A stretch of DNA of 52,494 nucleotides from Pirellula sp. (GTDB taxonomy: Bacteria > Planctomycetota > Planctomycetia > Pirellulales > Pirellulaceae). The notes beneath the pieces are model-generated. The model saw only the letters and a list, made by a program, of their open reading frames with translations. It had not been told where the DNA came from and did not search any database. Shown here one piece after another: positions 28,432 through 38,219 of the stretch (the first letter of the stretch is position 1; each line of letters opens with the position of its first letter). The DNA lies in the NCBI GenBank assembly GCA_025459355.1, contig JALOQS010000010.1:1-52494 (forward strand). The letters run 5' to 3'. The position numbers and the translations under genes were made by a program.

Positions 28432-30210
28432 TTAGTTCTCCAACATTGCGGCACGACCACCCGCTCGTGGATCACAAGCGGCTTCCAATGTACCACCATC
28501 ATCTGCCTTGGCATCTTTGACTCGTTGGATACCTTGAGCCACCGCCAATGGACCGGAGACCTTTACGTTATGTCCGAGACTCTTAAGCCCCGAAATTAAG
28601 TCGTCGTTGATCGCTTGGGTTTGATAAGGGCCTCCCAAGCTACCTTCACAAAACAATGTATCGGGCTGCCATTGATGATGGATGCGAGATTCTCCTATGG
28701 CATCTCCGATGTTCATTCCATAATCGATGCACCGAACGATGGTCTGTAATGTTGCATTGATAATCCGCGGTCCACCAGCCGCTCCACACGCCAAGATGGG
28801 TTTGCCTCCCGAGTCGAGCACGATACTGGGACTCATACTGGATAAAGGTCGCTTGCCTGGCTCGACCGAATTCGCTTCGGAACCAATCAATCCAAAAGCG
28901 TTAGGAACCCCAGGAGAAACGCTAAAGTCATCCATTTCATTGTTTAACATAACACCCGTCCCTGGAACAACCATCTTATTCCCCCAGCTGGTGTTTACCG
29001 TGGCCGTTAATGCAACCCAATTTCCTTGATCGTCCGCCGTGGACAAGTGGGTCGTATGCTTCTTTTCGTCATCCAATGACTTGCCCTGCGATGAGAGATG
29101 GCCTGGAACCCGGGTAGATCGGCTTAGATCAATTTTGCTGGCCAGCTCGTTGGTATACTCCGGGGAACTCAAGAAACTTGGTACATCAACAAAATCCGAG
29201 TCGCCCAAGTAAAAAGCTCGATCCGCAAAAGCTAACTTCATTGCCTCCGCTAGTAGATGATAAAAACCAGCCGTTCGTCCAGACTCTGAGACTTGCTTCA
29301 TCTCAAATCGACCAAGCATCTGCAACATCTGCAAAATGTGTAGCCCTCCCGAACTCGGAGTCGGAAACCCCAATACCTGATGTCCGCGATACGCTGATTT
29401 GAGTACAGGGCGATCTTTGGCACGATAACTTCTAAAGTCAACTGCCGAAAGCACGCCGCCGCGTTCCTTGATGAATTCCTCGCAACGGTCCGCAAACTCT
29501 CCTTCGTAAAACCAGCCCTCTCCCTTTGTCGCTATATTCTCAAGCGTCCCTGCCAAGTCTCTCTGCACCCAATGGTCACCAGCTGCGTACGGATCTCCAC
29601 TATCCTTAAACAATACGGCATAAGATGACGGAAAACCTCTTAGCACTTGTTCTTCGTTCTTGATGCTGGCCGCGACCGCCGACGACATGGCGACTCCATC
29701 CTGCGCGGCTCGAATTGCCGGTTCAAAAAGATCTTGCCAGGGAAGCTTTCCGAACCGCGAGTGTGCCGATTTCAGAGCGGCAATTTGACCTGGAACACCA
29801 CACGCCAACGGTCCATCCTGACTTAACTTGACATCACCCACCCCATTTCTGAGGTACATGTTTTTGTGTGCAAGCCTCGGGGCGGTCTCACGACCATCGA
29901 TCGCGTATGATGATCCATCTGCCAAGCGAATCAAAATCAAACAACCGCCACCAATCCCTGAGTTGTGACCATCTACAACCCCCAGGCACAACGATGCGGC
30001 AACGGCGGCATCAATCGCGTTCCCACCCTGCCGAAACATGCTTACAGCGGCCAGCGAAGCTAGCGGATGGACCGTAGCCGCCACACTCCGCCCTCTAACA
30101 ATCGGCTTGGTCATGCTATTGATGTCTTGCGCATGAGATCGATTCCACAATGATGTACCACATGCGGCAGCAGCAGCTAGACCGCCTAAAAACAATCGAC
30201 GCTTTGCCAT
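28432..30210 (-). CDS. ggt: Gamma-glutamyltransferase
   Basis: 592 aa; Tat-like KRRLFLGG leader; TTHLSTADDQGNWVALTATVNTSWGNKMVVPGTGVMLNNEMDDFS includes the conserved nucleophile Thr region. Confidence 0.92.
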   Translation of the reverse strand: MAKRRLFLGGLAAAAACGTSLWNRSHAQDINSMTKPIVRGRSVAATVHPLASLAAVSMFRQGGNAIDAAVAASLCLGVVDGHNSGIGGGCLILIRLADGSSYAIDGRETAPRLAHKNMYLRNGVGDVKLSQDGPLACGVPGQIAALKSAHSRFGKLPWQDLFEPAIRAAQDGVAMSSAVAASIKNEEQVLRGFPSSYAVLFKDSGDPYAAGDHWVQRDLAGTLENIATKGEGWFYEGEFADRCEEFIKERGGVLSAVDFRSYRAKDRPVLKSAYRGHQVLGFPTPSSGGLHILQMLQMLGRFEMKQVSESGRTAGFYHLLAEAMKLAFADRAFYLGDSDFVDVPSFLSSPEYTNELASKIDLSRSTRVPGHLSSQGKSLDDEKKHTTHLSTADDQGNWVALTATVNTSWGNKMVVPGTGVMLNNEMDDFSVSPGVPNAFGLIGSEANSVEPGKRPLSSMSPSIVLDSGGKPILACGAAGGPRIINATLQTIVRCIDYGMNIGDAIGESRIHHQWQPDTLFCEGSLGGPYQTQAINDDLISGLKSLGHNVKVSGPLAVAQGIQRVKDAKADDGGTLEAACDPRAGGRAAMLEN

Positions 30211-30225
30211 TTCTCGTTTGGTCTT

Positions 30226-32166
30226 TCACTTTTTTCTGAGCACAATCTTTCGAATGTCCATCACTGCGATATTCGATTTGGTCTTTGGGCGAACTTGCAA
30301 TACGGTTTCACCCTGCTTCAAAGTCCAGGTTCCTATCGACTCATAAATCATGTTTTGGAAATGACCTGTGTCCTTTACCGTGAATTCGATCGAGTGACCT
30401 CCGCAGATCGTCGCAACCCGCGAACCGCCATTGCCTCCGCCACAACCGTATTGAAGCTCTATCTCATAGTTACCATCTTCGGGTATCTCCAGTTTCCATT
30501 CAGCCCAATCGTCAACCTCAGTCCAGTAGCCTACAACATTTTTGTGTGGCTCGGGCTCGTATCGAATGTTCTTTCCGTGCACTTGAACATCGGCTGCGGC
30601 CAAGGTCAATGTTCCTTCGGGGGTTTTCAAAACTGGTTTTCGGCCCTCAACCACTTTATCCATCAAGGCTCTCCATTCCTTCCATTTCTTGCCAATAACC
30701 TGCGCAGATTCACCCTGAGCCAGCTTCGACGGATCTTGGTCGACGTAGATTTTTTTGTGAAGCACTGGATCGAATTCAGGGTTCGGCTCTGCTGGTCTCA
30801 CTCCTACAGACTCTCTCCAACGCATGAGCGACGACCTTAAAGAAGAGGCCATTTCGGGATTTTTCTCGGCGAGATTAACTCGCTCCCCTGGATCGGTTGC
30901 CAAATCAAACAATTCCATCGACTCGTCTTCGTGTTGAAAGACTAGCTTCCAACTGCCCTTGCGAATCGCCGATGCAGGCCGACTCCCTTGATTGGTGTAA
31001 TGCGGAAAATCCCAATACAAAGTCCTGTCAGATGAAAGCTCTTTCGCTTGATACCAATGATCCTTAAGGCTGACTCCATCCACAGGGCCTACACTGGTTG
31101 CAACTTTACCTCCTGCACACTCGATCAATGTGGGCATTAAATCCAGATGACTAACTGGCTGATCGACGGTCCGCCCCCCCTGGATTCGCCCTTTGGTGGA
31201 GTAAACCAATAACGGGATTCTTATCCCACCTTCGAAAAGGAAACCCTTCCCCGCCCGAAACGGTGCATTGTGGGTGACTGGTTCCGCGTGCAATTCCGGT
31301 ACATGCAAACCGCCATTGTCACTGGTAAATATGATCAATGTATCGCGATCCGTATTCAGCCTTTCAACGGTTTCGATCATCATCTCCATCGCCTCATCCA
31401 TGGACCTAAGGTTAGCCGCGTACAGTGGACTAAACGCTTCCTTATGGCGATTTTTTGCTTCATCGGTTGCGTCGAGCATGACGTGGGGAATGTGATGAGG
31501 TACGTAACAGAAAAATGGTGATTGCGATTTCTCCGCCATGAACGTGACTGCTTTTCTTGTAATCAAGAACTCGTTTTTTCCACCGTCTGCCGTAGAGACT
31601 TGCACCGATTCTTCCGCGAGCGTCCCTTTCGCAGAGACTTCATCGACAACATCGAACCCTTGATGAGTCGGGCCATGATGCCCTCCACCAAGATGCCATT
31701 TGCCAAAGAGCCCCGTTCGATAACCGAGTCGTTTGAGCTCTTCCGCAATCGTCTTTTCTTCCAAAGGTAACGCCGAGTGCATTCGAGCGTTGAGCAATTT
31801 CTGAGATGGGGCGTCGGCTCGCCCAGGCAAAAAGCTGGTTAAGTGAAGTCGCGAGGGAGATTTACCTGTTAACAATGCTGCCCTGGCGGCTGAACAAATA
31901 GGCAATCCACAATAAGCGTTCGTGTAACGCACCCCCTTTGATGCCATCGCATCCAACACGGGTGTCTTATGATCAGAACGTCCATAACAACCCAAGTCGG
32001 ATACGCCCAAATCATCAACCACGACCAAAACAATATTAGGCTGATTTTCCTCTGCGACTTGAGGAGCCTCTCCCCGTAACAATGCGCTCCAGGCAATGGA
32101 CGTGAACCAAATCGTTACAGCGCATGCTGCAATCGGACAACCATTTCTTAGGAAAAACACTATCAC
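30226..32166 (-). CDS. Sulfatase with C-terminal carbohydrate-binding-like domain
   Basis: 646 aa; PNIVLVVVDDLGVSDLGCYG, CSAARAALLTGKSPSRLHL, GLFGKWHLGG; C-terminal beta-rich region DWAEWKLEIPEDGNYEIELQYGCGGGNGGS. Confidence 0.92.
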   Translation of the reverse strand: MIVFFLRNGCPIAACAVTIWFTSIAWSALLRGEAPQVAEENQPNIVLVVVDDLGVSDLGCYGRSDHKTPVLDAMASKGVRYTNAYCGLPICSAARAALLTGKSPSRLHLTSFLPGRADAPSQKLLNARMHSALPLEEKTIAEELKRLGYRTGLFGKWHLGGGHHGPTHQGFDVVDEVSAKGTLAEESVQVSTADGGKNEFLITRKAVTFMAEKSQSPFFCYVPHHIPHVMLDATDEAKNRHKEAFSPLYAANLRSMDEAMEMMIETVERLNTDRDTLIIFTSDNGGLHVPELHAEPVTHNAPFRAGKGFLFEGGIRIPLLVYSTKGRIQGGRTVDQPVSHLDLMPTLIECAGGKVATSVGPVDGVSLKDHWYQAKELSSDRTLYWDFPHYTNQGSRPASAIRKGSWKLVFQHEDESMELFDLATDPGERVNLAEKNPEMASSLRSSLMRWRESVGVRPAEPNPEFDPVLHKKIYVDQDPSKLAQGESAQVIGKKWKEWRALMDKVVEGRKPVLKTPEGTLTLAAADVQVHGKNIRYEPEPHKNVVGYWTEVDDWAEWKLEIPEDGNYEIELQYGCGGGNGGSRVATICGGHSIEFTVKDTGHFQNMIYESIGTWTLKQGETVLQVRPKTKSNIAVMDIRKIVLRKK

Positions 32167-32300
32167 CTCCAGAGAAGAACCATTTCTCGACCCCGCCCAT
32201 TCTAGCAGACAAAATGAGATCCAAGTCGCTTTGGTTTCGATTTGCTAAAGTGGCCTTCGCACGCGGAGAAGACGAACGATAGCCGCAACCGCAATACGTT

Positions 32301-32332
32301 ACTTCGGACGATCAACACTTCGGACGATCAAC
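32301..32332. repeat. Exact 16-bp tandem duplication spanning the stop codon of the ATP-grasp gene
   Basis: acttcggacgatcaac at 32301-32316 and 32317-32332. Confidence 0.95.
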
Positions 32333-33466
32333 GAGGTACTCTAGCGTCGCACCCGGATTCGTTTCGCGTAAGGCGTGCAAGTCGGTTTCGAGGCCTACTA
32401 ATCCTTGGCTCAATCCCGGACCGTAAACTTGACGATAAAGCAGATAGCTGGTGGTCAAACGCGGATTGATCTCGATCAACATTCGATTAGAACAATACAA
32501 CTCGGACCGGCCCTCATCAACACGCTCCCGCCGGCTGCTTTCTGTGGGCCGGCTGTCTTGTGTGGGCTCATGCTCCAGCGCGAGGTAATCGATACCTATC
32601 CAGCCAAACGCGCCGGGAATCAACGCCAAAACCTGCTGACACCAATTCTCGATGCCCTGCGTCTCCTGATGTGTTAACGGCCCTCGCGCGCCCAAGTAAT
32701 GAAAGCCGTTCTCGTCGAACTTGAGCAATTGTTCGGTCGCTCCCAATACCCGCAGTGCTCCGCTGTCTTCGACCAACATCGCTACGCTACAGTGCCGGCC
32801 TACGTTCCACTCTTGAACAATCCATCGATCCGGGGATGCTAACCCGAGCACCGCTTCTAGTGTTTGTTCCCATGTTTCATACCGCGAACAACCGCCGCCG
32901 CCCGCACCGTCGCGAGGCTTTAGCACAAATCCTAAACCTGATGAACGTGGGAATTCCTGTACCTGACTAATGTCACTCGCTAACCATGTGGTGGGTTGCT
33001 CAACGTGGGCTCCTAACGATTGAAATGTTTGCCATTTGTCACTCGCAATCCGCAAGAAGTGAAGCGATGGAGCAATAACGACAAACCGCTGGCCTCGCAA
33101 ATGCGCTATGAGACTTTCCAAAATATTGTCGATCTCCGGTGCAATAACCAGCACGCGATCCGCCCCCAACGCTGCACTCGACCAGTTCTCCTCTAAGCGC
33201 CGAGCGGAATCGAATTCGACTAAACAAAGACCGTGATCTTTGAGTACCTGGATATCCTCGCCATTGAGCTCCCGCAATTGAGGATCGACAACCGATGTTA
33301 CCTCATGCCCACATGAGATAAGGTCAAACACGACCGCTCGCCACATTTCGAGTCCTTCGTGAAGCAAGGCTTGCATTTGCGGATCGGGCAAACGTTCCGT
33401 CTCATTGGATCCAGGCAAGCCAACGAGCCCGCCGCAGCAAAGATACTCAAGTACGGTGATTTTCAT
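32312..33466 (-). CDS. ATP-grasp protein, MfnD-like (tyramine-glutamate ligase family)
   Basis: 384 aa; MKITVLEYLCCGGLVG, LLHEGLEMWRAVVFDLISCGHEVTSVVDPQL, FVLKPRDGAGGGGC, LIEINPRLTTSYLLYRQ. Confidence 0.65.
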   Translation of the reverse strand: MKITVLEYLCCGGLVGLPGSNETERLPDPQMQALLHEGLEMWRAVVFDLISCGHEVTSVVDPQLRELNGEDIQVLKDHGLCLVEFDSARRLEENWSSAALGADRVLVIAPEIDNILESLIAHLRGQRFVVIAPSLHFLRIASDKWQTFQSLGAHVEQPTTWLASDISQVQEFPRSSGLGFVLKPRDGAGGGGCSRYETWEQTLEAVLGLASPDRWIVQEWNVGRHCSVAMLVEDSGALRVLGATEQLLKFDENGFHYLGARGPLTHQETQGIENWCQQVLALIPGAFGWIGIDYLALEHEPTQDSRPTESSRRERVDEGRSELYCSNRMLIEINPRLTTSYLLYRQVYGPGLSQGLVGLETDLHALRETNPGATLEYLVDRPKC

Positions 33467-33510
33467 CCGTGAGAGAAACCGTTTAATGGATTGATAACAG
33501 ATTGACTCAA

Positions 33511-34779
33511 TTATTCGATTCTACGTAGATCAAGATTGGTCTTGGCGTACGTTTGAGCAAACCAAATTCTCCACGCATCTTTGTTGTAAGAATGGTTTAC
33601 CTTGGTGATCTCTTGCAGCGCAAATAGCACGCTCTCTTGATTATAGGCAACCGGAATGGCGACACTGCCCGGCGTGGTTAGTCCTGATCCACCCGTTGAA
33701 TCAATCCCCGCGCCTTGTTGCCTTTGTTGAATTACGTTGCCTGTGGTGACCAGGGCATTGATCAATGCAACGATTGCAACTTCGCTCGGAAGCGCTTGTA
33801 GATTTTGTGCCGCGCGATCAATGCGTGCGACAACGGACTGAAACGCTGCTTGGGACTTATAAGCTGCTTTTGGATCGGACCTAAGGGCTGCGATAAAATC
33901 ACTCGCAGCAATATCACGACTGAGATCGTAACGATTTAATGCTTCAAGACTTTGGTCGACGATGAAGTTAGGCACATTCGTGTTCATCGCCAGTCTAATA
34001 AACACCTTTGTCGCGGAAACACCAGGCATCTGAAGAAGCATTTGCATGTAGATCTCCCCTGTGCCTCCACCCTGTAATTCTTTCATGAGCTCCTCCTCGA
34101 GAAACTCAATGGCGAGCGGGTTCCTGACCCCTTGTAAAAATTCTGCAGCGGAAACGGAGTCTTTATCGCGTTTCTTGAGCTTGGCAAGCTCGGTGCGGAT
34201 GTTCTTTGTGCGGATGTTCTTTGTCAGATCCGCCTTCTCCTTTTCAGCCTCCTCCTTTTTCGTCATGATCACTTTGGAGTGCAAAGTCATTACTTTGTTG
34301 TCGTAAACTCCTTTCTCTTCGCGAAATAGTTGTTCCGATTTTCGGATCCAACCACCGATTCGCTCGTCGGGAACGTGATTAATGGCCGACCAAGATGTTT
34401 TGTCCTCAGGATCTAATTCAACGACACGCTCGTAGTGTGCTTTTCCGAGTTCGCTCATTCCGCCCATACGACACTTCAAAGCAAGTTCTTTATTGCCTGC
34501 TGCTGTATCCGGCGTCTGTTTCAGCAACGCCCCGTAATCTATACTCACCACCGTTGATTTCGTTTCTTTGACGATATCATCCTTGGCTATTTGGATGGCG
34601 ATCCCATCATCGGTGCGAATGACCAGCATCCCATCCTTATTGGCGGGAAACAATTTGCCGGTAAGCACGCCCCCGGTTTTGAGAAAGATCTGATCCGCAA
34701 AACAACACCCCGAAACAGCAAGCCAAAGCACGGAGACTGCTGACGTGTGCAAACCCAATTTAGAAGAGCGGATAATCAT
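33511..34779 (-). CDS. Secreted hypothetical protein
   Basis: 422 aa; signal peptide SAVSVLWLAVSGCCFA then DQIFLKTGGVLTGKLFPANKDGMLVIRTDDGIAIQIAKDDI (common planctomycete secreted N-terminal module). Confidence 0.75.
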   Translation of the reverse strand: MIIRSSKLGLHTSAVSVLWLAVSGCCFADQIFLKTGGVLTGKLFPANKDGMLVIRTDDGIAIQIAKDDIVKETKSTVVSIDYGALLKQTPDTAAGNKELALKCRMGGMSELGKAHYERVVELDPEDKTSWSAINHVPDERIGGWIRKSEQLFREEKGVYDNKVMTLHSKVIMTKKEEAEKEKADLTKNIRTKNIRTELAKLKKRDKDSVSAAEFLQGVRNPLAIEFLEEELMKELQGGGTGEIYMQMLLQMPGVSATKVFIRLAMNTNVPNFIVDQSLEALNRYDLSRDIAASDFIAALRSDPKAAYKSQAAFQSVVARIDRAAQNLQALPSEVAIVALINALVTTGNVIQQRQQGAGIDSTGGSGLTTPGSVAIPVAYNQESVLFALQEITKVNHSYNKDAWRIWFAQTYAKTNLDLRRIE

Positions 34780-34872
34780 TTTCGACTCACTACTGATCGC
34801 CTGGAAACCATTGCCAACCCGTATTCTATCTTACACGTTATTGGACCAAAAATCCAAATCGGAGTCCGTAAT

Positions 34873-36177
34873 CTAAGCTGCTGTCTTTGAGGATTGCAAC
34901 AATTCTAAGGCCTTTTTTAACTGCGGATCGGCGGAAAGTGTCGGATCACGAACGTCCGGAGACGATTCTAAATTTTCAGGAACGACGTAGTTGGTTGGGT
35001 CGGACCTCTTTCTAAGTCGATCAATCAGAGCCTCCAGGCCACTCGCATCGATGTCGATTTCACATCCTGGATCTGGCATGACGCCCCAGCTGTCCTCATC
35101 CTTTGCGTCTTTCCTGCGGTGAATCATTTTTCCAGAGGGAGGAAAATAATAGGCGGTCGTGAGCCTTAACGCGGCTCGCCCTCCATCGAGCGGTATCACG
35201 TTCTGCACACTCCCTTTGCCAAACGTTCGCATGCCAACAACTTTGGCTCGGCAATTATCCTGCAAACAAGCTGCCATGATCTCGCTGGCACTCGCCGAAT
35301 TCTGATTCACAAGAACAGCCACAGGAACATCCTTTGGCACGAGCACCCCAGGCTTGGCGAAAAAGGTCTCGCGATCCGCCTTCTGCCGCCCCTTGGTTTC
35401 AACCACAACTCCCTCATCCAAGAAGTAATCGCAAATGGTTATCGCTGATTCCAACAATCCTCCCGAGTTGTCTCTCAAGTCGATGATCAAGCCACTGATG
35501 TTGCCGAGCCCCTCGATGGCTTTCTTGAGCTCTTCGTGAGTCTTCTCGCCAAACAATTCGATCCGAAGATAAGCGATCGATGGATCTACCGCCAAACGAT
35601 AGTCCCAACTGCCATCTTCTTTGCGTTGATCGCCAAGAACCGATTCTACTTCAATGATGTCTCTCGTGACGTCGACCGTAAACGGTTCTGAATCGTTAGC
35701 TCGCTGCAATAGCAGTTGTACCTTGGTTCCTTCCTTGCCTCTTAACTTCGATGTCAGCTGCTCAAACTGAAGACCGTTAACTTTCTGTCCGTCAACCTCT
35801 AGAATCACGTCCCCCGGCTTGATGCCTGCACGATAAGCGGGAGAATCAAAAAGCGCGCTGACTACGGTGAATCGATCTCGACGCGGCGGTCCATCTAGAC
35901 TCACTCCCAAACCACCAAACTCTTGCTCCAAAACCGACCGAAAGGAGACGATAGAACTGGGGGGCACGAAGCCAGAGTACGGATCGAGAGAATCCACCAT
36001 GCCCTTCATGGCTGCATTGTAGAGGTCCTCCGATTTGGATTCGTCGACGTATTGATGTTCGATCAAATCCATTACCAACGCGAGATCACCGACCTTCCGA
36101 TAACGGGCCGCATTCCCATAACAAAATGCGCAGATCACGATGACGATCCCAAGAATTTTTAGATTGGCTGTTAGCAT
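34873..36177 (-). CDS. S41 family C-terminal processing peptidase (PDZ domain)
   Basis: 434 aa; PDZ region GLGVSLDGPP...AGIKPGDVILEVDGQKV; catalytic NQNSASASEIMAACLQD and RTFGKGSVQNVIPL. Confidence 0.92.
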   Translation of the reverse strand: MLTANLKILGIVIVICAFCYGNAARYRKVGDLALVMDLIEHQYVDESKSEDLYNAAMKGMVDSLDPYSGFVPPSSIVSFRSVLEQEFGGLGVSLDGPPRRDRFTVVSALFDSPAYRAGIKPGDVILEVDGQKVNGLQFEQLTSKLRGKEGTKVQLLLQRANDSEPFTVDVTRDIIEVESVLGDQRKEDGSWDYRLAVDPSIAYLRIELFGEKTHEELKKAIEGLGNISGLIIDLRDNSGGLLESAITICDYFLDEGVVVETKGRQKADRETFFAKPGVLVPKDVPVAVLVNQNSASASEIMAACLQDNCRAKVVGMRTFGKGSVQNVIPLDGGRAALRLTTAYYFPPSGKMIHRRKDAKDEDSWGVMPDPGCEIDIDASGLEALIDRLRKRSDPTNYVVPENLESSPDVRDPTLSADPQLKKALELLQSSKTAA

Positions 36178-36319
36178 GGGTTAATCTGATTCGATCCATG
36201 GCGTAGCGAAAAGGTTTTATTGGTGCGGACCCACGCCGTCAATCGAGCGGCCCGCGTCCTAAAAATTGTAACCGATCGGCTTCCTAGTGAGTTGCACCTA
36301 GCCAAGATCAATCTAACGC

Positions 36320-37984
36320 TTATCTCGTCGTATTTTGCGGAATGGATTCGCGCCGCAACGAGAGATGCTTTTGCCACTCGGAGGACTGCGCGGGGAAGTC
36401 TGTTCGGAAATGTACTCCACGCGATTCGTTTCGCTTTAAAGCTGACGTGGCCATCTGCAAACTCACCGTCAACATGTTCTGCAATTCCCAGCCATCGACC
36501 GAATCCAATTGGAGCGACAACACATAGGTGCAATAGTGCTGAATTGTTTGAATCGTTTCATCCAATCGATCAGCTTGCCGTCGCACTCCGACGTTGCGCC
36601 ACATGAGTGACCGAATGCTGTTGCGAATATCCGCAAAATCAATCGGTTCTTTCAACATGATTTGCGTCGCCGAGGATATCGGCAACACGCGCAACTCCTC
36701 GGAACGATTCTCCAAGGCCGATTGAGCTGCGTTTCTTCCCGCAATGGAGCCATAAACCAAGCCCTCTAAAAGACTGTTCGAGGCGAGTCGATTGGCGCCA
36801 TGCAATCCAGTGCTCGTGACCTCCCCTGCCGCCCATAACCCTGGCAATGATGTCCGCGCTTCGGTGTCCACCGTGCACCCGCCAATCATGTAATGAGCCC
36901 CTGGTCTTACAGGGATTGCATCCACCGCGATATCCAGCCCAAAACCCGCACAAACCTTGGCAATCCCTGGAAATCGATTACGTATATGTGTTGGATTCAA
37001 ATGCTTCATCGACAAATACACACACGGACTCTGCGTTTTCTCCATTTGACTGACAATCGATTGACTGACTACGTCGCGCGGCGCTAACTCCAATCTCGCA
37101 TCGTAGTCTCCCATAAATCGATAACCGCGAGAATCTAACAGGTATGCTCCGTCCCCGCGCACTGCCTCGGTTATCAAGGTCCGTGAGCTGCCTGCGATGT
37201 ACAAAACCGTCGGATGAAATTGCATGAACTCCATGTCTCGCATGATTGCTCCCGCGCGGAACGCGATGGCATGACCATCCCCCGTTGCCACTCTCGGATT
37301 CGTGGACTCTCGAAAAACCTGCCCACATCCTCCGGTGCAAAGGATTGTTTCTTTGGCCCAGATGAAATAGGGTTTGCCTCCGCGTGTTGAAGCGATTACG
37401 CCATGACAACGTCCCTCAAAAGTGATCAAATCGAGCGTGAACGTTTCTTCAACTATCTCTACATTGGGCCGAGACTTGACGTGCTCGATCATGGCTCGGA
37501 TGATCTCTTTGCCTGTCGCGTCTCCCAACGCATGGAGAATGCGTTGATGGGAATGCCCCCCTTCACGGCCTAAAATGATCTGTCCGTCCTGCGTGTCGAA
37601 TCGAGTCCCCCACGCAATGAGTTCATTGACCCGCTCTGGAGCTTCCTTGACGACTTGAGCCACCACGTCGGAATCGCAGAGCCCAGCCCCCGCCACCAAC
37701 GTATCTTGTACGTGATTGTCGAATCGGTCCTCGGGATCCCAGACGCTCGCTATGCCCCCCTGAGCGTAACTGCTATTGGACTCCTCTAGCTTATCTTTGG
37801 TCAGAATCAGTGCACGCAACGAGGGATCTACCTCGTGGGCGGCTCGCAACCCAGAAAGCCCACCGCCAACGATCAAGACGTCGACAAAAAAATGCCCCAT
37901 CTGCTTGGGAGACAGATTGGTCAAATATCTCGATGTCCACGTTGACCACGGGTAATCGAGCAGTTCGCTGGGAAAAGATGGCAT
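36320..37984 (-). CDS. nadB: L-aspartate oxidase
   Basis: 554 aa; DVLIVGGGLSGLRAAHEV, SNSSYAQGGIASVW, FHPTVLY, HYMIGGCTVDTEARTSLPGLWAAGEVTSTGLHGANRLASNSLLEGLVYG. Confidence 0.95.
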   Translation of the reverse strand: MPSFPSELLDYPWSTWTSRYLTNLSPKQMGHFFVDVLIVGGGLSGLRAAHEVDPSLRALILTKDKLEESNSSYAQGGIASVWDPEDRFDNHVQDTLVAGAGLCDSDVVAQVVKEAPERVNELIAWGTRFDTQDGQIILGREGGHSHQRILHALGDATGKEIIRAMIEHVKSRPNVEIVEETFTLDLITFEGRCHGVIASTRGGKPYFIWAKETILCTGGCGQVFRESTNPRVATGDGHAIAFRAGAIMRDMEFMQFHPTVLYIAGSSRTLITEAVRGDGAYLLDSRGYRFMGDYDARLELAPRDVVSQSIVSQMEKTQSPCVYLSMKHLNPTHIRNRFPGIAKVCAGFGLDIAVDAIPVRPGAHYMIGGCTVDTEARTSLPGLWAAGEVTSTGLHGANRLASNSLLEGLVYGSIAGRNAAQSALENRSEELRVLPISSATQIMLKEPIDFADIRNSIRSLMWRNVGVRRQADRLDETIQTIQHYCTYVLSLQLDSVDGWELQNMLTVSLQMATSALKRNESRGVHFRTDFPAQSSEWQKHLSLRRESIPQNTTR

Positions 37985-38219
37985 ATTTGGTTAGTTCGTT
38001 TTGCGTTTCCTTCGTTCCTCTATCATATCTTAGCTTACAAGCAATGGTTTGAGCCCGTGAGGACATACGCTAAGCCAATTAGGAGCCCGAACTACCCAGC
38101 ACACATTTGTAGATTGCATGCTACGCGGCAACGGAGTGATGATCCCGCCCTAGACAGATTGGGCGAAAAAGAAGTCTTAATCGTCTCACGCGAGCGACGA
38201 ATAAAGGCCAACCAGAGGA

